64,000 nt of DNA, taken from Zerene cesonia. Its lineage: Eukaryota; Arthropoda; Insecta; Lepidoptera; Pieridae. The DNA is taken from the NCBI RefSeq assembly GCF_012273895.1, contig NC_052105.1, forward strand, positions 1,054,001-1,118,000, read 5' to 3'. The notes under the pieces are model-generated. The model was given only the letters and a program-made list of their open reading frames with translations. It had not been told where the DNA came from and did no database searches. Shown here one piece after another: positions 1 through 12,486 of the stretch; within the stretch, counting starts at the first letter, position 1, and each line of letters begins with the position of its first letter. The position numbers and the translations under genes are program-made.

Positions 1-1210
1 AATTTTAATGTTATTTGGTTTGTGTTTTGATATGTAATTATATGATACTAAAAAAAGGAGCTCACAATTACTTGTGGATGAAGATCTTGATTTCCACACA
101 AACTTTGATTTCTTTTCTGTATTTTGATCTTTGTTTTTGCTGAAAGGATTAATTAATAATGAGACTTAATAAATAGTATATTTCAAATATAGACAATAAT
201 AAATAAATATACCCACTTTGTTTCATCCCTTGAATTACCATCATTTTTCTTAATGTAATTAAATATCGAATTCTGTTTATTTCCAGGTATAGGCTTTTTG
301 GATGCCATTTAGGCTAATTGTTCCTCAGCTAAATGCTAATTGCTATTCAGAATAAGTAAATTTTTGTAAGATAGAGCAATTTACCCACACATTAATTCAA
401 ATTTCAAACTAGGTTTGTTATTGACTTCGACAGATGACATTTTACAATAATAATCACAGATTATTAATAAGAGACGATTACATAGGAGATACTAACCCAG
501 TATATACTATAAGTGTTATCTATGGATACTAACTACTCTGTTTACGGTTGATTACCTTATGTACAGATAATATTATACTATACTACCTTATATATGTGGT
601 ACAAAATAGATTTAAAAAAAAAGTGAAGTCCCGTGTCCCCTAGTGGGGTATGGCGCAGATGATGTACATCCGTTTCACTGATCGATTTTCTTTAGGGACA
701 AGTAGGTGATCAGCCTTCTGTGTCCTGCCAGACTGAGACATTTTTTTTGTGCGTCCCCACCGGGAATTGAACCCAGGACCCCTCGGTTCTACGCTCACGC
801 GTTAACCACTGTACCAAGGAGGCGGTCACAAAATGGATTTAGTCACCTATATATTATATGGATGCAGCATAAAGGAAACGTACCTACACGCTTTTAGTAA
901 GAGATATAAATATCTAACTTCCCTTTAGCTTTATACGAAAAAAAAAAATGGACAAGTTTACATTTTCATTAAACTATGTGTAATTGTAATGTTGTAACAG
1001 TACCCACCAATAGGTATTGTTTCATAAGTTTATTACACTGTATCACCGTCCCTTAGGTACCTCGTGACCATAGATGATACAAAATATTTTCTCAAAGTAA
1101 TCATAACCAAAGAGGGCTCATGACAATGACATGCGACAGCCGATCACTGACAGTTTGTTTTGTTTCATTCCATTTGAGAATGTGAATTGTGATTAATTTA
1201 ATTTCGAAAT
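1..1210. other. Intergenic region upstream of TIM50
   Basis: AT-rich, with no credible coding exon. It contains one SINE insertion (614-827, listed separately). The last 100-200 bases before position 1211 should hold the TIM50 promoter and 5' UTR, but I see no clear TATA box or initiator. Confidence 0.6.
601..841 (-). mobile_element. tRNA-derived SINE with target-site duplications
   Basis: Read on the minus strand, the element starts near 826 with a tRNA-like head. It has an A-box-like stretch (TGGTACAGTGGTT) and a B-box (GGTTCAATTCC) of an RNA polymerase III internal promoter. It ends near 615 in a T-run. Near-identical 14-bp direct repeats flank it at 601-614 and 828-841 (ACAAAATAGATTTA and ACAAAATGGATTTA, one mismatch), as expected after target-primed insertion. 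The body resembles abundant lepidopteran SINEs of the Metulj type; that family name is from memory and is less certain than the SINE call. Confidence 0.75.
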
Positions 1211-4200
1211 ATGTCTCTTCGAAAAGTACTATTTTTAACAAAAGCAGTGTGTTGCGGAAGTACTAAGTATCAAACAACGAATATATGTCGGCAGAACTTG
1301 TGGTTGATATCAGCTGGTTCCACGAGATTTTATTCTGCCGATAACTTAGGTTAGTTTAAATATTTATAACTAATTTGGTTTTGTATTTTTTTAAACACAT
1401 TTTGTTGAATACATTTATTGTATAGTTTTATTTATATTCTTTCATGTAATTCAAAATTCTCTTTTTATACAGAATTAAATATTTAATGCAAAAACCTGTA
1501 AAACATATTCTTTCATAATATCTACTTTTGTGAATTTTTTCCTTTACAAGATTCAAAGTAATTCTCATATTTATTTAGATTTATGAACTAAATAAGTTTA
1601 AAGAGCAGAGAGCGAATAAAAAAAAATAATTTGCATTTATTTATTAATATACCATATTTTATAGGTAATAAGAACAAAGAAGACAAAGATCCTGAAAAAG
1701 TTGATATACTCGGCCGTTTCTTTCCACAAAATAATTTAAATACCAAAGATGCTCAAGAAGTCAAGAAAGAACAAGAGAAATTTGAAAAGGAACAGAAAGA
1801 GAAGTCAGAAGAAAATGAGAAAAGCTGGAGAAGAATGAAAATTGGGTAAATTTAACTATTTGAAAGAAGGCTATCTTAATACAGTTTTGTATAATCACTT
1901 GGCTTAATGTGTTATTTCACCATATCATTTATAGGAATTCTTACACATTTTTCATTTAATCTCTAACTGGCCTCTTCTTAAATAACAATCATTATGTAAC
2001 ATAAATTATAAGATCAATGATGGTAAATGTAAAAAAAACTCATCTTGAGAATTGCAAAAAAATGTTTGGTACATATTAGGCAAAATTTATACCTTCTAGA
2101 GAATTATTTATCCTGATAAGACAACAAAATAACACAAATTTATGCTTGTAATAATATATTAACAAGTTTTACACATCAGGAAAATTAGAAAATATGAAAT
2201 AATTTTAAATTTGACCAGCATAGTTAGTATTAATTTCTATAAACAATTACCATAGGCAATACAATGTATATTAATCTAATTATCTCAAAATGTTTTTTAT
2301 AACTTACCTTCTTGATTGTAATTATCTGCTTAAACTGTTAAGTATAAGTTAAACTAACAATCAGAATCATTTAGTTGAAAATAATTGTTAATTATCTGCC
2401 ATACAATAACAATGAAATAATAACAGTTTTGCAGCATTTGGTGGTGCATTGACAGTAATGGGCGGGTGTATGGTTGTTGAGATGGGTGCTCCCAAGAGAG
2501 GCGATGATGGTGAACCGCTCACCGATGAGTTCTCACACTTACCCATTGTGTGGCAGTACCTCAGACGTACATGGAAAGAACTTACTTTTTACGAAAAGGT
2601 TTGAATTATTATTATATTTGATTTAAACAATTTTGGCTTATTTAATTCATTCCTTTGGCTTATTTATTTAATTCATTCATTTCAAGTAGTGTACATTGAG
2701 AGGGTACAAGAAATAAGCTTAAACAAGGAAGAAAATATGTCACTCGCTCATTTCTTTTACAAATGTAATATTTCAAAAAAATCTGATTTTTTCTTGTCAT
2801 TCCTGTCTGTGCAGGTATATTACACGTTTTATTTTGATTTTTTGTTCTCACTTCACAGCCTTTGATGTTTAAGTATATTAGTGTAACTTCGTGTATGATA
2901 CAAATAAGTTGATAATTAGAATGAAAGTATTTAATTTTATGACATGTAAAAATTATTTTCCCAGATGATAAAAGAGCCTTCTCGTGAGAAGCTGCTGCCA
3001 GATCCCTTACCACCTCCATATCAGCCCACCTATACACTTGTGCTTGAATTCACTGATGTATTAGTTCATCCCGATTGGTCATATCAGACTGGATGGAGGT
3101 ATTTATTATTTACTTTATACTTAAGTTATTTCAGAATATCTTACATTTCTGAGACTTAAATATTACTTAGAAGTTCGCTTTCACTACTTCCAATGTTTTC
3201 TATAACCTATTTTTTAAATGACTACTGGGAACCGATTTCTACTACGACACTACACAACTACTTCTCAAATAAAACACATACACTAGAAAATAGTATGGGT
3301 ACACTTTTTTTTTCAGATTCAAGAAACGTCCAGGCGTTGACCAATTCCTGCAAACTGTTTCAAATTCGGACTATGAAGTGGTTATATTCACGTCGGAGAA
3401 TGTGTTCATGATATGGCCGGTGTTGGACAAACTTGATCCAGAAAATAAACTTATTTCATACAGACTGTTCAGGGACTCCACACATTTCATAGATGGCGTG
3501 CATGTTAAGAACTTGGAGGGGTTAAATAGGGACTTGTCAAAGGTGAGTTGGAATTTTTATATTTTACTACTTGACCTGGCACACGCTGCTCTGCCTTGCA
3601 TTTATCATTCAGAGGCATGGAAATAGATGTTGACCAGTTCACAAACCTACTCAATATGCACAGTAAATTTTATAAGAATCAGTCGAGCCTATTTGAAAGA
3701 GACATAAATTCATGATTTTAATCCATCACAGATTTGATTGGGTTTATTCAAATAGACGAGTCTACCTTTTTTCATAAAAAATTATCTTATTATTTTGATC
3801 TGTAAGAAAGTAGCTTACTTTTTAATCATCTTCATAACATAAATATTTATAAACTTCGTTTTTTATTAATCTCAATATTCGATCATTTACAGGTTATAGT
3901 AGTAGATTGGAACAAGCAAGCTACAAAGTTCCAGCCGGAGAATGCACTCATCCTACAGAAGTGGAAGGGTGCTGACGATGACACTGCACTTTTGGATCTA
4001 GCTAACTTACTGCAAAGTAAGTTATCTATGTTCCAGGCATATATACACTTACGTCAAAATATCTAACTCAGAGTCTTAAGGTACTCACAGATAATTAATT
4101 TGGTGCAACCAAAAATGATTCAGGTGAAATGGAGTGAAGGGAAATACACATTATTACGAGAGGCCATCGGGATGTCACACTCACCCCGCCACTGAGCGCG

Positions 4201-4651
4201 GCCTGCGCCATTTGATGCGATGGATTGACCGTGACCCATATACAGATTACTTCTTTAAGAAGTGAAGTAACGACAAATGCATACAAATTCACATCGCCGA
4301 TCCGACACCCGATTAACTCCCTCTCTCGATTATTGTGCAAATTGGTTTCGAATAGATATTTGGCAAAATTTAAAATTGTTGTTTACTACTAATATGAGAA
4401 AAGACTATAGGTAAAAATTATTTTTATATCCTTTTTTTATTTGTTTGTCCGTGACAGCGATAGCCATGTCGAACGTGTCGGACGTGCGCGAGGTGCTCAC
4501 GTACTACGGGCAGTTCGAGGACCCGATAGCGGCGTTCCGCGACAACCAGCGCAAGCTGCTGGAGCAGATGGAGGCCGAGCGCCGCGAGCGCGACGCCGCG
4601 CCCGCCAGCCCGCTCGCCGGCAACTGGCTGAGGACCTTCACCAGGCGGTAG
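1211..4651 (+). CDS. Tim50: Mitochondrial import inner membrane translocase subunit TIM50
   Basis: Seven exons: 1211-1349, 1665-1845, 2427-2598, 2965-3098, 3317-3542, 3893-4016, 4458-4651; 389 aa. TIM50 is the receptor subunit of the TIM23 complex and takes presequence proteins from TOM at the inner membrane. The N-terminus is basic and Ser/Thr-rich with few acids, a matrix-targeting presequence. A charged linker (about 48-106) follows, then one membrane segment (about 107-126, Gly/Ala/Val-rich), then an FCP1/NIF-like HAD domain facing the intermembrane space (about 185-310). That domain carries the family strings YTLVLEFTDVLVHP, TGWRFKKRPG and ISYRLFRD. The phosphatase DxDxT motif is degenerate (E192-F-T-D-V), as in animal TIM50, so it is a binding domain and not an enzyme. 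The C-terminal exon is much more GC-rich than the others. The exon 3 acceptor is taken after AACAG (2426), because the alternative after TTGCAG breaks the frame. Confidence 0.95.
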
Positions 4652-4689
4652 GCGGCTACTGGCTACTTGGGGATTTTGGGTATTTCTTT

Positions 4690-5010
4690 ATTATGGCATA
4701 GTGGCCAACTGAGCTGGTGGTTCGCCTGATGCTAAGCGATCGCACTTATCATCCCCACTTACCATTACCACAATTCACCACCCGTGAACATTCGCAATGT
4801 AGTGCCGGCGAATGCATTGCCCACGTTAAGGGGTGAGGGATAAGGAAAGGAATGACGACTGGAAAGAAGGAATGGGCTGGGAAGGGTGAGGAAACGGGCC
4901 TCCGGCTCCCCCACTCGTAGCATAATATTTCACGCCGGTCTTCGGTGGAAGTGTACTTCCTCGGTGCGATCTGACCCAATTCGTGCCGAAGCGTTTCAAC
5001 TCCCACTTGA
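4690..5010 (-). repeat. Dispersed repeat, family C (non-LTR-like), copy 1
   Basis: Inverted copy of sequence also found at 22545-22800, 25060-25410 and 30660-30860. Shared strings include the complement of GAAGTACCACACCCCCACAG, a block around CCGGCGTGAAATA, and a 3' block resembling GGCGGTGGTAGCGCTTACCA. The copy at 25060 ends in a poly-A run, so the family is probably a LINE or SINE derivative. Confidence 0.6.
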
Positions 5011-5631
5011 AATATATTGGTGTTAATTAGCGCGGAGTACATAATTGTACATATAGTTCGTTTGTGTGATATATTATTAGAAATATCCAAAATTATAAGT
5101 GATATCTAAATGTTGGTCCTTCGAGCCGGGTTATTTATGGAGTTCTGATCGATATGTTATTAGAGAATCTGATATATATGAAATTGATAAAAAATATCGT
5201 GTAACCCAATCTTATTTGTTTATTTTTTTTTCAGTTAAACGAAGTTGCGCGTCTTTGCTTGCAGTAGAAAAGCTATTCAACGGAGTTAAAATGTCACCTT
5301 ACTATTGGATGACGACAGGCTGTAATAACATTAATCAGACAATCTCAACCCCCCTTTAATTTTGATGTTTGAATGCTTTATTTCAGAAATATTTAGGAAA
5401 CTTATTTTTCGTGCAAAAATGAGTTTGAAATCTTTATTCCTAAAGTTCAAATTACACTGAAAGACTTAACTCACAGTGAGTTATCGTACCTTTACTTTAT
5501 TATTTAGTTAATTTATGGAATATCATAGTTTCCTGTAAATATTATAACGAAATATAATATGAGAAGTATGTACTCATTGTTTATTCTGTTTATTTATGCT
5601 GATGCTTGAAATTTTTTTTCTTTCAATTTAA

Positions 5632-5995
5632 GGGTTCCGTACCTAAAGGGTTAAGACTTCTCTGTCTGTCTGTCCATCAGTCACTAGACTGTATCTCATG
5701 AACCGTAATAGTTAGACATGTGAAGTTTCATATTTTATGAATTTCTATTGTCGCTATAAGCACAAATACTAAAGAACAGAATAAAATAAATGAGAGGGCT
5801 CCCATACAACAAACGTGATTTTTGCTCTATGATGATAATGGCAGACGTACGACGTAGTAGAGTAGAGAGTAGTAGAGTAGAATTGGATGGGTGTCCAATT
5901 ATTATTATAATTTCCGTTTAGGCTTCTTTGTACGGAAACCCTTAACGTTGCAATACCGACTCGCACTTGACCGATTTTTTAACTTCTCTTTCCTG
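5632..5995. repeat. Dispersed repeat with GGGTTCCGTACC-like ends
   Basis: The left end reads AGGGTTCCGTACCTAAAGGG and the right part reads TACGGAAACCCTTAACG. That layout and the CTGTCTGTCTGTCC run inside it are typical of a very common lepidopteran dispersed repeat. A short internal tandem block (GTAGAGTAGAGAGTAGTAGAGTAG) lies near 5850-5880. Confidence 0.55.
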
Positions 5996-7121
5996 TTCTG
6001 TAAAATTCCTAGAACCTCATTTTATTTTATAATAGCCGCGAACCAAACTAATATTCATATAGAAAATTGTAACTGCTACTAGCACTAGGGGATGCACAGC
6101 ATGCTACATTTGGATTTACTCGTGGAAACCTATTAGAATTGGTATATATTAAATGTTCTACTGGCTGGCGTAAAGTACCTTCCATTATAATAATCTGAGC
6201 GAGAGAGTAAATCCCAAATGGCCTCTTAGGCTTCTCTGTTATAGTATGTGTAGATAAATACTACAGAATTGTCATAGATGTGATCAATATAAAGTAGAGA
6301 AGTAATTAAAACGTCTGACCTTTGGAAAGAAAAAGAACGCAACTGACATAACTAAAATGTTCCAGCATAGTGACAAATGGAATATCTTCTCTTTCTTTCT
6401 TGCCGAGGGACTTAGAATCATACAGCTCCTCTGCACAATCCTTATTGCCCTATATATTTAAAAAACATAGGACTTGTTTGACATGACGCACAAAAATCAA
6501 TAAATTATATCCCGTAAAGTAAAACCCTCCCGCAGAATTTTTCTTTGATTATATTTAATGAATTGAGTGTTATTACTATGAAGTAATAATACAATACATG
6601 AGTATTATGGAGCCGTAATATGCATATTATAAAATCACGTGTTTTTATCATACTGAAGTTCCTGCATTGCTATAAATACGTACTCATGTTAATATATATA
6701 TATACCTGTAGTTTTGCAATAATTTTTTCATTTACGAATATTATGTTTATTGGCGTAATTCAGAGGAAGAAAAATCAAAAAATTTAAGTGCAGACATTTA
6801 CTAGGTAGCTGATTTCTGAATAAGTAGGTCTATATATTACGATTGTATGTAATGTATTCCTTATGATTCTTTAAATGAAACGATTCTATAACCTTCAGCA
6901 GCTTTACTTATTTCGGCTTTTACATCTACAAGTTCAAAGTAAGTAATATCGTTTGATTTAAAGTTTTTATGATTACATCTGTTGCTGTTATATATTATAA
7001 TACTTTTAAGTATTGTTCTTGTTATTGTGTAAATGTCACGTGTTCGTGTGGTGAGCGTCGCGCGAGTGTACTTAGCGATTATAGATTGTTTACGAACTTA
7101 TTTTGTTTTATTTTTGCCTTT

Positions 7122-7285
7122 TCGATCGGGATAAAAAGTTGCCTATGTGTTATTCCAGTTGTCCAGCTATCTACGTACCAAACTTCATGGCAATTGGTTC
7201 AGTAGTTTTTGCATGAGAGAGTAACAAAGATACATACACATACATCCATCCTCACAAACTTTTGCATTTATAATATTAGTAGAAT
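7122..7285 (+). repeat. Dispersed repeat, family A (TAATATTAGTAGGA-type), copy 1
   Basis: Carries the family landmarks in order: ATCGGGATAAAAAGTTGCCT, then CCAGTTGTCCAGCTATCTACG, then a CATGGCAATTGGTTCAGTAG block, and finally GCATTTATAATATTAGTAGA. Other copies are at 11733-11930, 18615-18835 (inverted), 23682-23872 and 45420-45560. Confidence 0.65.
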
Positions 7286-7619
7286 TAAGGCATGCTGTGA
7301 CTACATCCCAGAATGTTGAAATGAACGCTACCAAAAACCTAACAAAGTTCATACTTACATGGTTAACATTAAAAAAGAGGAAATGAAGGAAAAGTCAAAA
7401 AAGTTTGTACAACAATAATGTAGGTGTATGTCTGATATGTACCTAAAAGATCGTCTACAATTAAATTTATTGGCATAAACGTAGCCTATACTATATTGTA
7501 AGTCACGCACACAACTAAACTCGTACAGGAATTAATTAAAACAAACATTTTCTATAATCTGTTTTTATTACCTATTAAATTAAATATCACAGAGCTTAAT
7601 GTACTTTCTTGCTCATAAG

Positions 7620-10294
7620 TTATAACTCTTTTGATTCGTCACAAGCAAGTGTAATAGACGTGGGTGCATCTTCCGCCTCTCGGCCGAGCCAGGCCTCTTT
7701 AAACTCAACATCTAGTTCTCCATTCTCAAAAGTTTTACGTATCTCATCCTCGTCGAACAAGTTCATTTCCATATCCTTTATCACTGGGACGTGATCCGGA
7801 ACCCTGTGCAACCTCCTCCACGCCTTCGCAAAGTTCGCTATTTTCGTTATCTCGAACGGTTTCTTCTTGAATTCAAAGGACTTGGACCATTCGTGCAACC
7901 TTTGAACGCTGTCATCGTCTACTGAGGGATAGTTATAATCAGGGACGAGCGTGTGTCTGGTTATATCGCCTAAAGCGCTGTGCATTAGAATCTCGAAATT
8001 TTCGCCTTGTTCGTTCATAGCTGTGCCATTGATTGTGGTGACTAATCGAGCATTGATGGGCTTGTACAGTTCATTACAGAGCAATTGTTCCCGCGCCTCG
8101 TGCAGTACCGACAAGATGCTCGGAGGTCGGTAGGGTATGGTCACGCCGCCATCGGCGTTATACACAAATCCACTTTTCTTATAATTGGGCACGACGCACA
8201 TGTCCTCACACCACGGGCTGCTCATACAGACCAGATCTCTATTCACATCTAGATTGCATTTATTCAAATATAATGGTGGAAATTGCATCCCATGAGTCCA
8301 CCGCTGCACCGGCTCTATTTTGTAACTCCTGTAATACCGTAAGTCCAATTCGAATAAATGATGATCTGTTCCAAAATAGATATAGTCACTATTAACAAAC
8401 TGTTTTGCAGAGGTTATGTCATTACAATTGTACTCATCCACTGTGTTCCTTACTATAGTGTAGGGATTGAGAAGTTGATTTGTCCTTTTATCATATAAAC
8501 AGATTGCCTTCTTTGTTACATGTAGGTAGTACGCCTTTTTGCCAGCTATTACAGTATTCCAATTATCAACATAGTTACGAATAATGCCTTTTAATAAAAT
8601 TTTTTTTCCCAACAAAGTTTCAGTGTTAATTAAATACAGATGTTTGTCAATTAGACAAACATTTAAGACTTTTGTGTTAAAATTATCAAATGATATGGAT
8701 GTGTAGGGTATATCCGAGTCCAATACTGTTATTTTCTTAATAATAATCTGGTCATTATCTGATGTTATTTTGGAGATAAATATTTTATTTCTTGTTCTAA
8801 AAGCTATAACATGGTCCTGACATGATGAACAAGCAATCTCAAACACATTGTTGCCTTCACCACATTCAAAGCTAGCAACATGTTCTGATTCAATAGTTAC
8901 ACCTTGTTTGTAGAATTTTCTTAAATCTGAAATAAAAATGTGAATGTAAAAATGATTCTACATATGACAATTTTCTAACTTTGGTTTGATCCCTGGAATA
9001 CAAAAACGTCAAATGATGATGTCTAATATGCATACAATGCTGCTCTCTGCACAAAACACAAACATCATAAATGAGAAATTTTGATGAATAAAAAGAACGA
9101 ATATGATTGTGAGGCAGGATTCAAACCTGTGTCACTAGCCATACCACCTGTGATCTAGCCTCAGCAATTAAATTTCTACTACTCTTTCGGTTTTGTCTCT
9201 ATAGCATCTATTGAGAATATATGATCAGACTATTCCTATTCTTCAAAAATTTCTCATTTTTAAAGCATTTGAATGCAATAATCCAACAAATATTATCAAT
9301 TCAAAAGGTTGTATGTATGGATGATTTTTTACAGTCACATAAAAATCTCTAAACGGATTTTAATGAAACTTTACAATAATATTGCTTAGTCTTATACTGA
9401 TGATGCTGATTGCTATGGTTGACATTAATACATGCTATTATTGCCAGTGGGTTCATCCACGAAAAACTGTTAAATTCCACTTACATACAGTAGAAAATTC
9501 AGCTGATAGTATATAATCCTTGCCATCATAACTAATGAGGTGCAGGTTCCCAGAGCCAGCATAGTACCAATTATACCTGAAGTTGAAGTATGGTTCTGGA
9601 TCTTTTTCTAATAAATTTGCTATTGTGACTATAAATTTTGGACACCTAACAACATCTTCATTGAGCTTTTCTAGTTTTTCATTTGCTCTTCTTATCACTG
9701 AAAAAAATGTCACCCGTTAGATTGTTAAACACATTTTATGTTACGAAAATACAACACCAATAAATAGCCGTTAATTGTAATAAGCAATGCTAGGTGATGT
9801 TCCTAAAATTTTCAATGAATCTAAAAGCAGTTAATAAATGTATTTTTCATATACAAACATGCAGAGGATCTCGCAGTGGTTAAACATTTCTTCCAATCTC
9901 GCTTTTTTTTCATGTAATCAGATACAGGATCAGTTTTATCTGCATGACGGATATCTGTTATGAATTTTGGAGGCACACACTTATATGTAAATGGCTGGAA
10001 ATAGCTGGAAAGAAGCTGGCCATTCCAATCTTCACTGAAACCATTCAAAGGGTATCCAGGAATATAACAATGAAACCCATCAGTTTTTGTCTGTAGCAGA
10101 TTTCTACAGTAAAAGGCGAAAGCTTCTTTGTTTTTATGAGGAAGTTCGTCCAATATCCTTTTCACTGGAGCAGTATTGTCGAGATCTGCTGTAATTTTTT
10201 TCCTTTTCTGTAAATAGAAGAGTAATGTATACGGAAGGTTTTAAAGTAATGGACGTTTTAATTGTCTACAATTTACCTTCAAAAATAGGGACAT
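7620..10294 (-). CDS. TAF1C-like RNA polymerase I initiation factor subunit (probable)
   Basis: Four exons in transcript order: 10294-10277, 10207-9859, 9697-9485, 8926-7620; 628 aa. Phases agree at every junction. The N-terminus has a basic cluster (KKRKK, residues 6-10), a possible nuclear signal. The middle looks like a beta-propeller: repeated short beta-strand-like segments and a signature (LFELDLRYY... VQRWTHG... PPL) that resembles the TAF1C/Rrn6 propeller, where a leucine-rich strand with D-x-R precedes a W-x-H motif. In animals TAF1C belongs to SL1/TIF-IB, which recruits Pol I to rDNA promoters in the nucleolus. Assignment rests on this motif, the size and insect gene content remembered for the family, so it is probable and not certain. 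The alternative is another fast-evolving WD40-like protein. Confidence 0.6.
9113..9180 (-). repeat. Possible SINE fragment in intron 3 of the TAF1C-like gene
   Basis: On the minus strand this reads as a B-box-like GGTTTGAATCC preceded by a TGGTATGGCTAG stretch. This is the pattern of a worn tRNA-derived SINE head. No flanking duplication was found, so the call is weak. Confidence 0.3.
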
Positions 10295-11644
10295 GGTGCG
10301 GCACTATATCACACGTTAACAAACTTTTAATATTGGTTTCTGGGCACAATTTTTTCACATTTAAACAACGCTGACAGGGTTATTTTGTACTTTTCCACAG
10401 CATATATTCGGTATATAATCTACATTGAACATTAAACAAGTAATATTAATATACTCAAAAACTTACTCTGTACTGTTTACAGAGTAACTTAATATAGTAG
10501 ACTATATTGGACCATTGAATGCATGGGTATATTTAGTTAAATAAATCGTGCCTTGATCTTTTAGTTTAAATATTATGGTTTGCTAGCAATGTCAGCTGGC
10601 AGTTGACGGTTGACATCACAGTGAACAGTCGCTGCCACAACTTTTTTCAAAGACTGCACCATAGATTATATACAGGACTGAACTATTTGTTAATTGCTAA
10701 GGCAGGTAAAAACATTACAAATTTAAATAAAATAGGTAAGCGTATAATCCGAAAAAAAATATGGGTATAATCGGAAAAATTGGTTGTAAAAGTAATTGTA
10801 AAAAAGACGAATAAAAAACCTACTAAAGCAGATGATTCAAAAGCCCGGCAATTTGGCGCGCTTGGCGTGAGTTGTGACGAGAAATTTATAATAACGACAA
10901 CGACAAAGCCTAGATTTTTTTTTTAATTATGTACACCCTAAGAAAAGTGTAAAGGTCTTTGGGGGTGTAGCACGCATATCGATACTTACCTTAAAAATGT
11001 ATTATTACCTAGTACATTTAATGTTAGGCCGTAAGGAATTCAGCACGAAATCAGTTGCTGGCTCCGGGTTCCACCGGGTTAGTTTCCAGCTACCATAGAC
11101 TTGGCATTATCAAATTTCTATTTAAGATCATACAAGGAACTGCTAAAAACTTTAGGGTGTAACAAACCTTTTTTAACGACACAAAAAAAAGAATCCTTTG
11201 CGGCGGTATGGCGATTTGAATTCGTTGAAGAAATGAAATGGCATGTTGAAGAGACTATTCGACGATAATTAGGTGTATTATTTTAATTTATTTTGCTTCA
11301 GGTTGATTTTTTATCTGTTTTTTTTTTATTCATGTCTTTCTTCATGCCTTTTCTTAATGAACAACAATCAAATTAAACAGGAACTTGTTACTTTCGTTGA
11401 AAGTTTCGAAGTTTGTTGAAGGTTTTGAAAGAATATTATATGAATATTGACAATGATTATACATACAATTAAATTACACTTACATTACTTACAATACTTC
11501 CTCAACTTACATATTTATTTTTATCAAAGTACAAACATAAAACGTTTGCAAAAGCTATACGAATGTGCACTCCAAAATTGGATAGTAGTTGATCACTTTT
11601 TATCACGTAAATTACGTATACACAAACATACAGTCACAATAGCA

Positions 11645-11690
11645 AACACACACACATGCACGCACACACACGCACACACGGGAGCGCGCG
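11645..11690. repeat. CA/CG-rich microsatellite
   Basis: Interrupted CA dinucleotide run (CACACACACATGCACGCACA and so on), grading into alternating GCGCGCG. Alternating purine-pyrimidine tract. Confidence 0.8.
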
Positions 11691-11732
11691 TGGCCACTCA
11701 ACATCCCACACTAACATATTATAGCTCACTAG

Positions 11733-11930
11733 GTGCGCCCCGCGTTTTCACGCGCGCAAGTCCTTATCCCGTAGGAAAATCGGGATAAAAAGCCCTTACG
11801 TTATTCCAATTTTCCAGCTGTTTACGTACCAAATTTCATCGCAATCGGTTTAGTAGTCTTTGCGTGAAAGGGCAACAAACACACCTACATCCTTACAAAC
11901 TTTCGCATTTATAATATTAGTAGGATTAGT
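11733..11930 (+). repeat. Dispersed repeat, family A, copy 2
   Basis: Nearly full-length copy: TATCCCGTAGGAAAATCGGG near the left end, an ACGTACCAAATTTCATCGCA block in the middle, and CATTTATAATATTAGTAGGA at the right end. Confidence 0.7.
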
Positions 11931-12486
11931 AGGATTCTTACAACTAACAAATTTATTTAGTTTTTTTTTTTCCATGAAGTAGACATAAAATGTAATGTAA
12001 CATCGTTTTAAGGAAGAAGCCACCGACAACCGAAACACAGTTCCCAACTAGTTCGGTAGTCAGTGGGTCGTATAAAAGATTTAATTACTTTATTTTATAT
12101 CAATAAATATTTTTTCATTTTTCATCAGTAAGGCGATTTGCAGTCCAGACCGGAGAAGTATGGCATTGCGCTTTAGGAAAATACAAGACATTGTGTTCCG
12201 TTGTACCGTTAAATTTTTAGACCCTTGATGAAAACCGCCATCCTGATGCAAATCGCAAAATACGGTGCACCGCCGCGGTTAGTAACCGTTTGATATTGTG
12301 ATTCAAGCATAAAAAAGCACACAGATCTGTATGTTATTCAATTATTAAGAGAAACAAGACCAGACTTTAATATCTATGTATAATTTATTTTTTTCAGATC
12401 ATTATAAACGTCAAAGTTGCACTTAAATTTTTTTACAAGACCCACACAATAAATAATACAAGTTTCATACAAATAGGACACAATTA

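Larger units (their letters stand above)
4652..7619. other. TIM50 3' flank and repeat-rich intergenic region
   Basis: The 3' ends of TIM50 (+) and the TAF1C-like gene (-) face each other across this stretch. It holds three dispersed-repeat copies (4690-5010, 5632-5995, 7122-7285) and otherwise AT-rich sequence. Short open frames here have no coding character. Confidence 0.6.
10295..12486. other. Intergenic: TAF1C-like promoter side and 3' flank of the next gene
   Basis: The 5' flank of the TAF1C-like gene and the 3' flank of the unrecognised gene at 12487-18286, both on the minus strand. It contains a CA-rich microsatellite (11645-11690) and a family A repeat (11733-11930). No further coding exon is supported. 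Confidence 0.6.

Noticed and set aside
740..826. A functional tRNA gene
   Set aside because: The A and B boxes sit in a longer SINE with target-site duplications, and no cloverleaf can be completed.
2660..3037. 125-codon minus-strand frame
   Set aside because: Antisense to TIM50 intron 3 and exon 4, with no splice or homology support.
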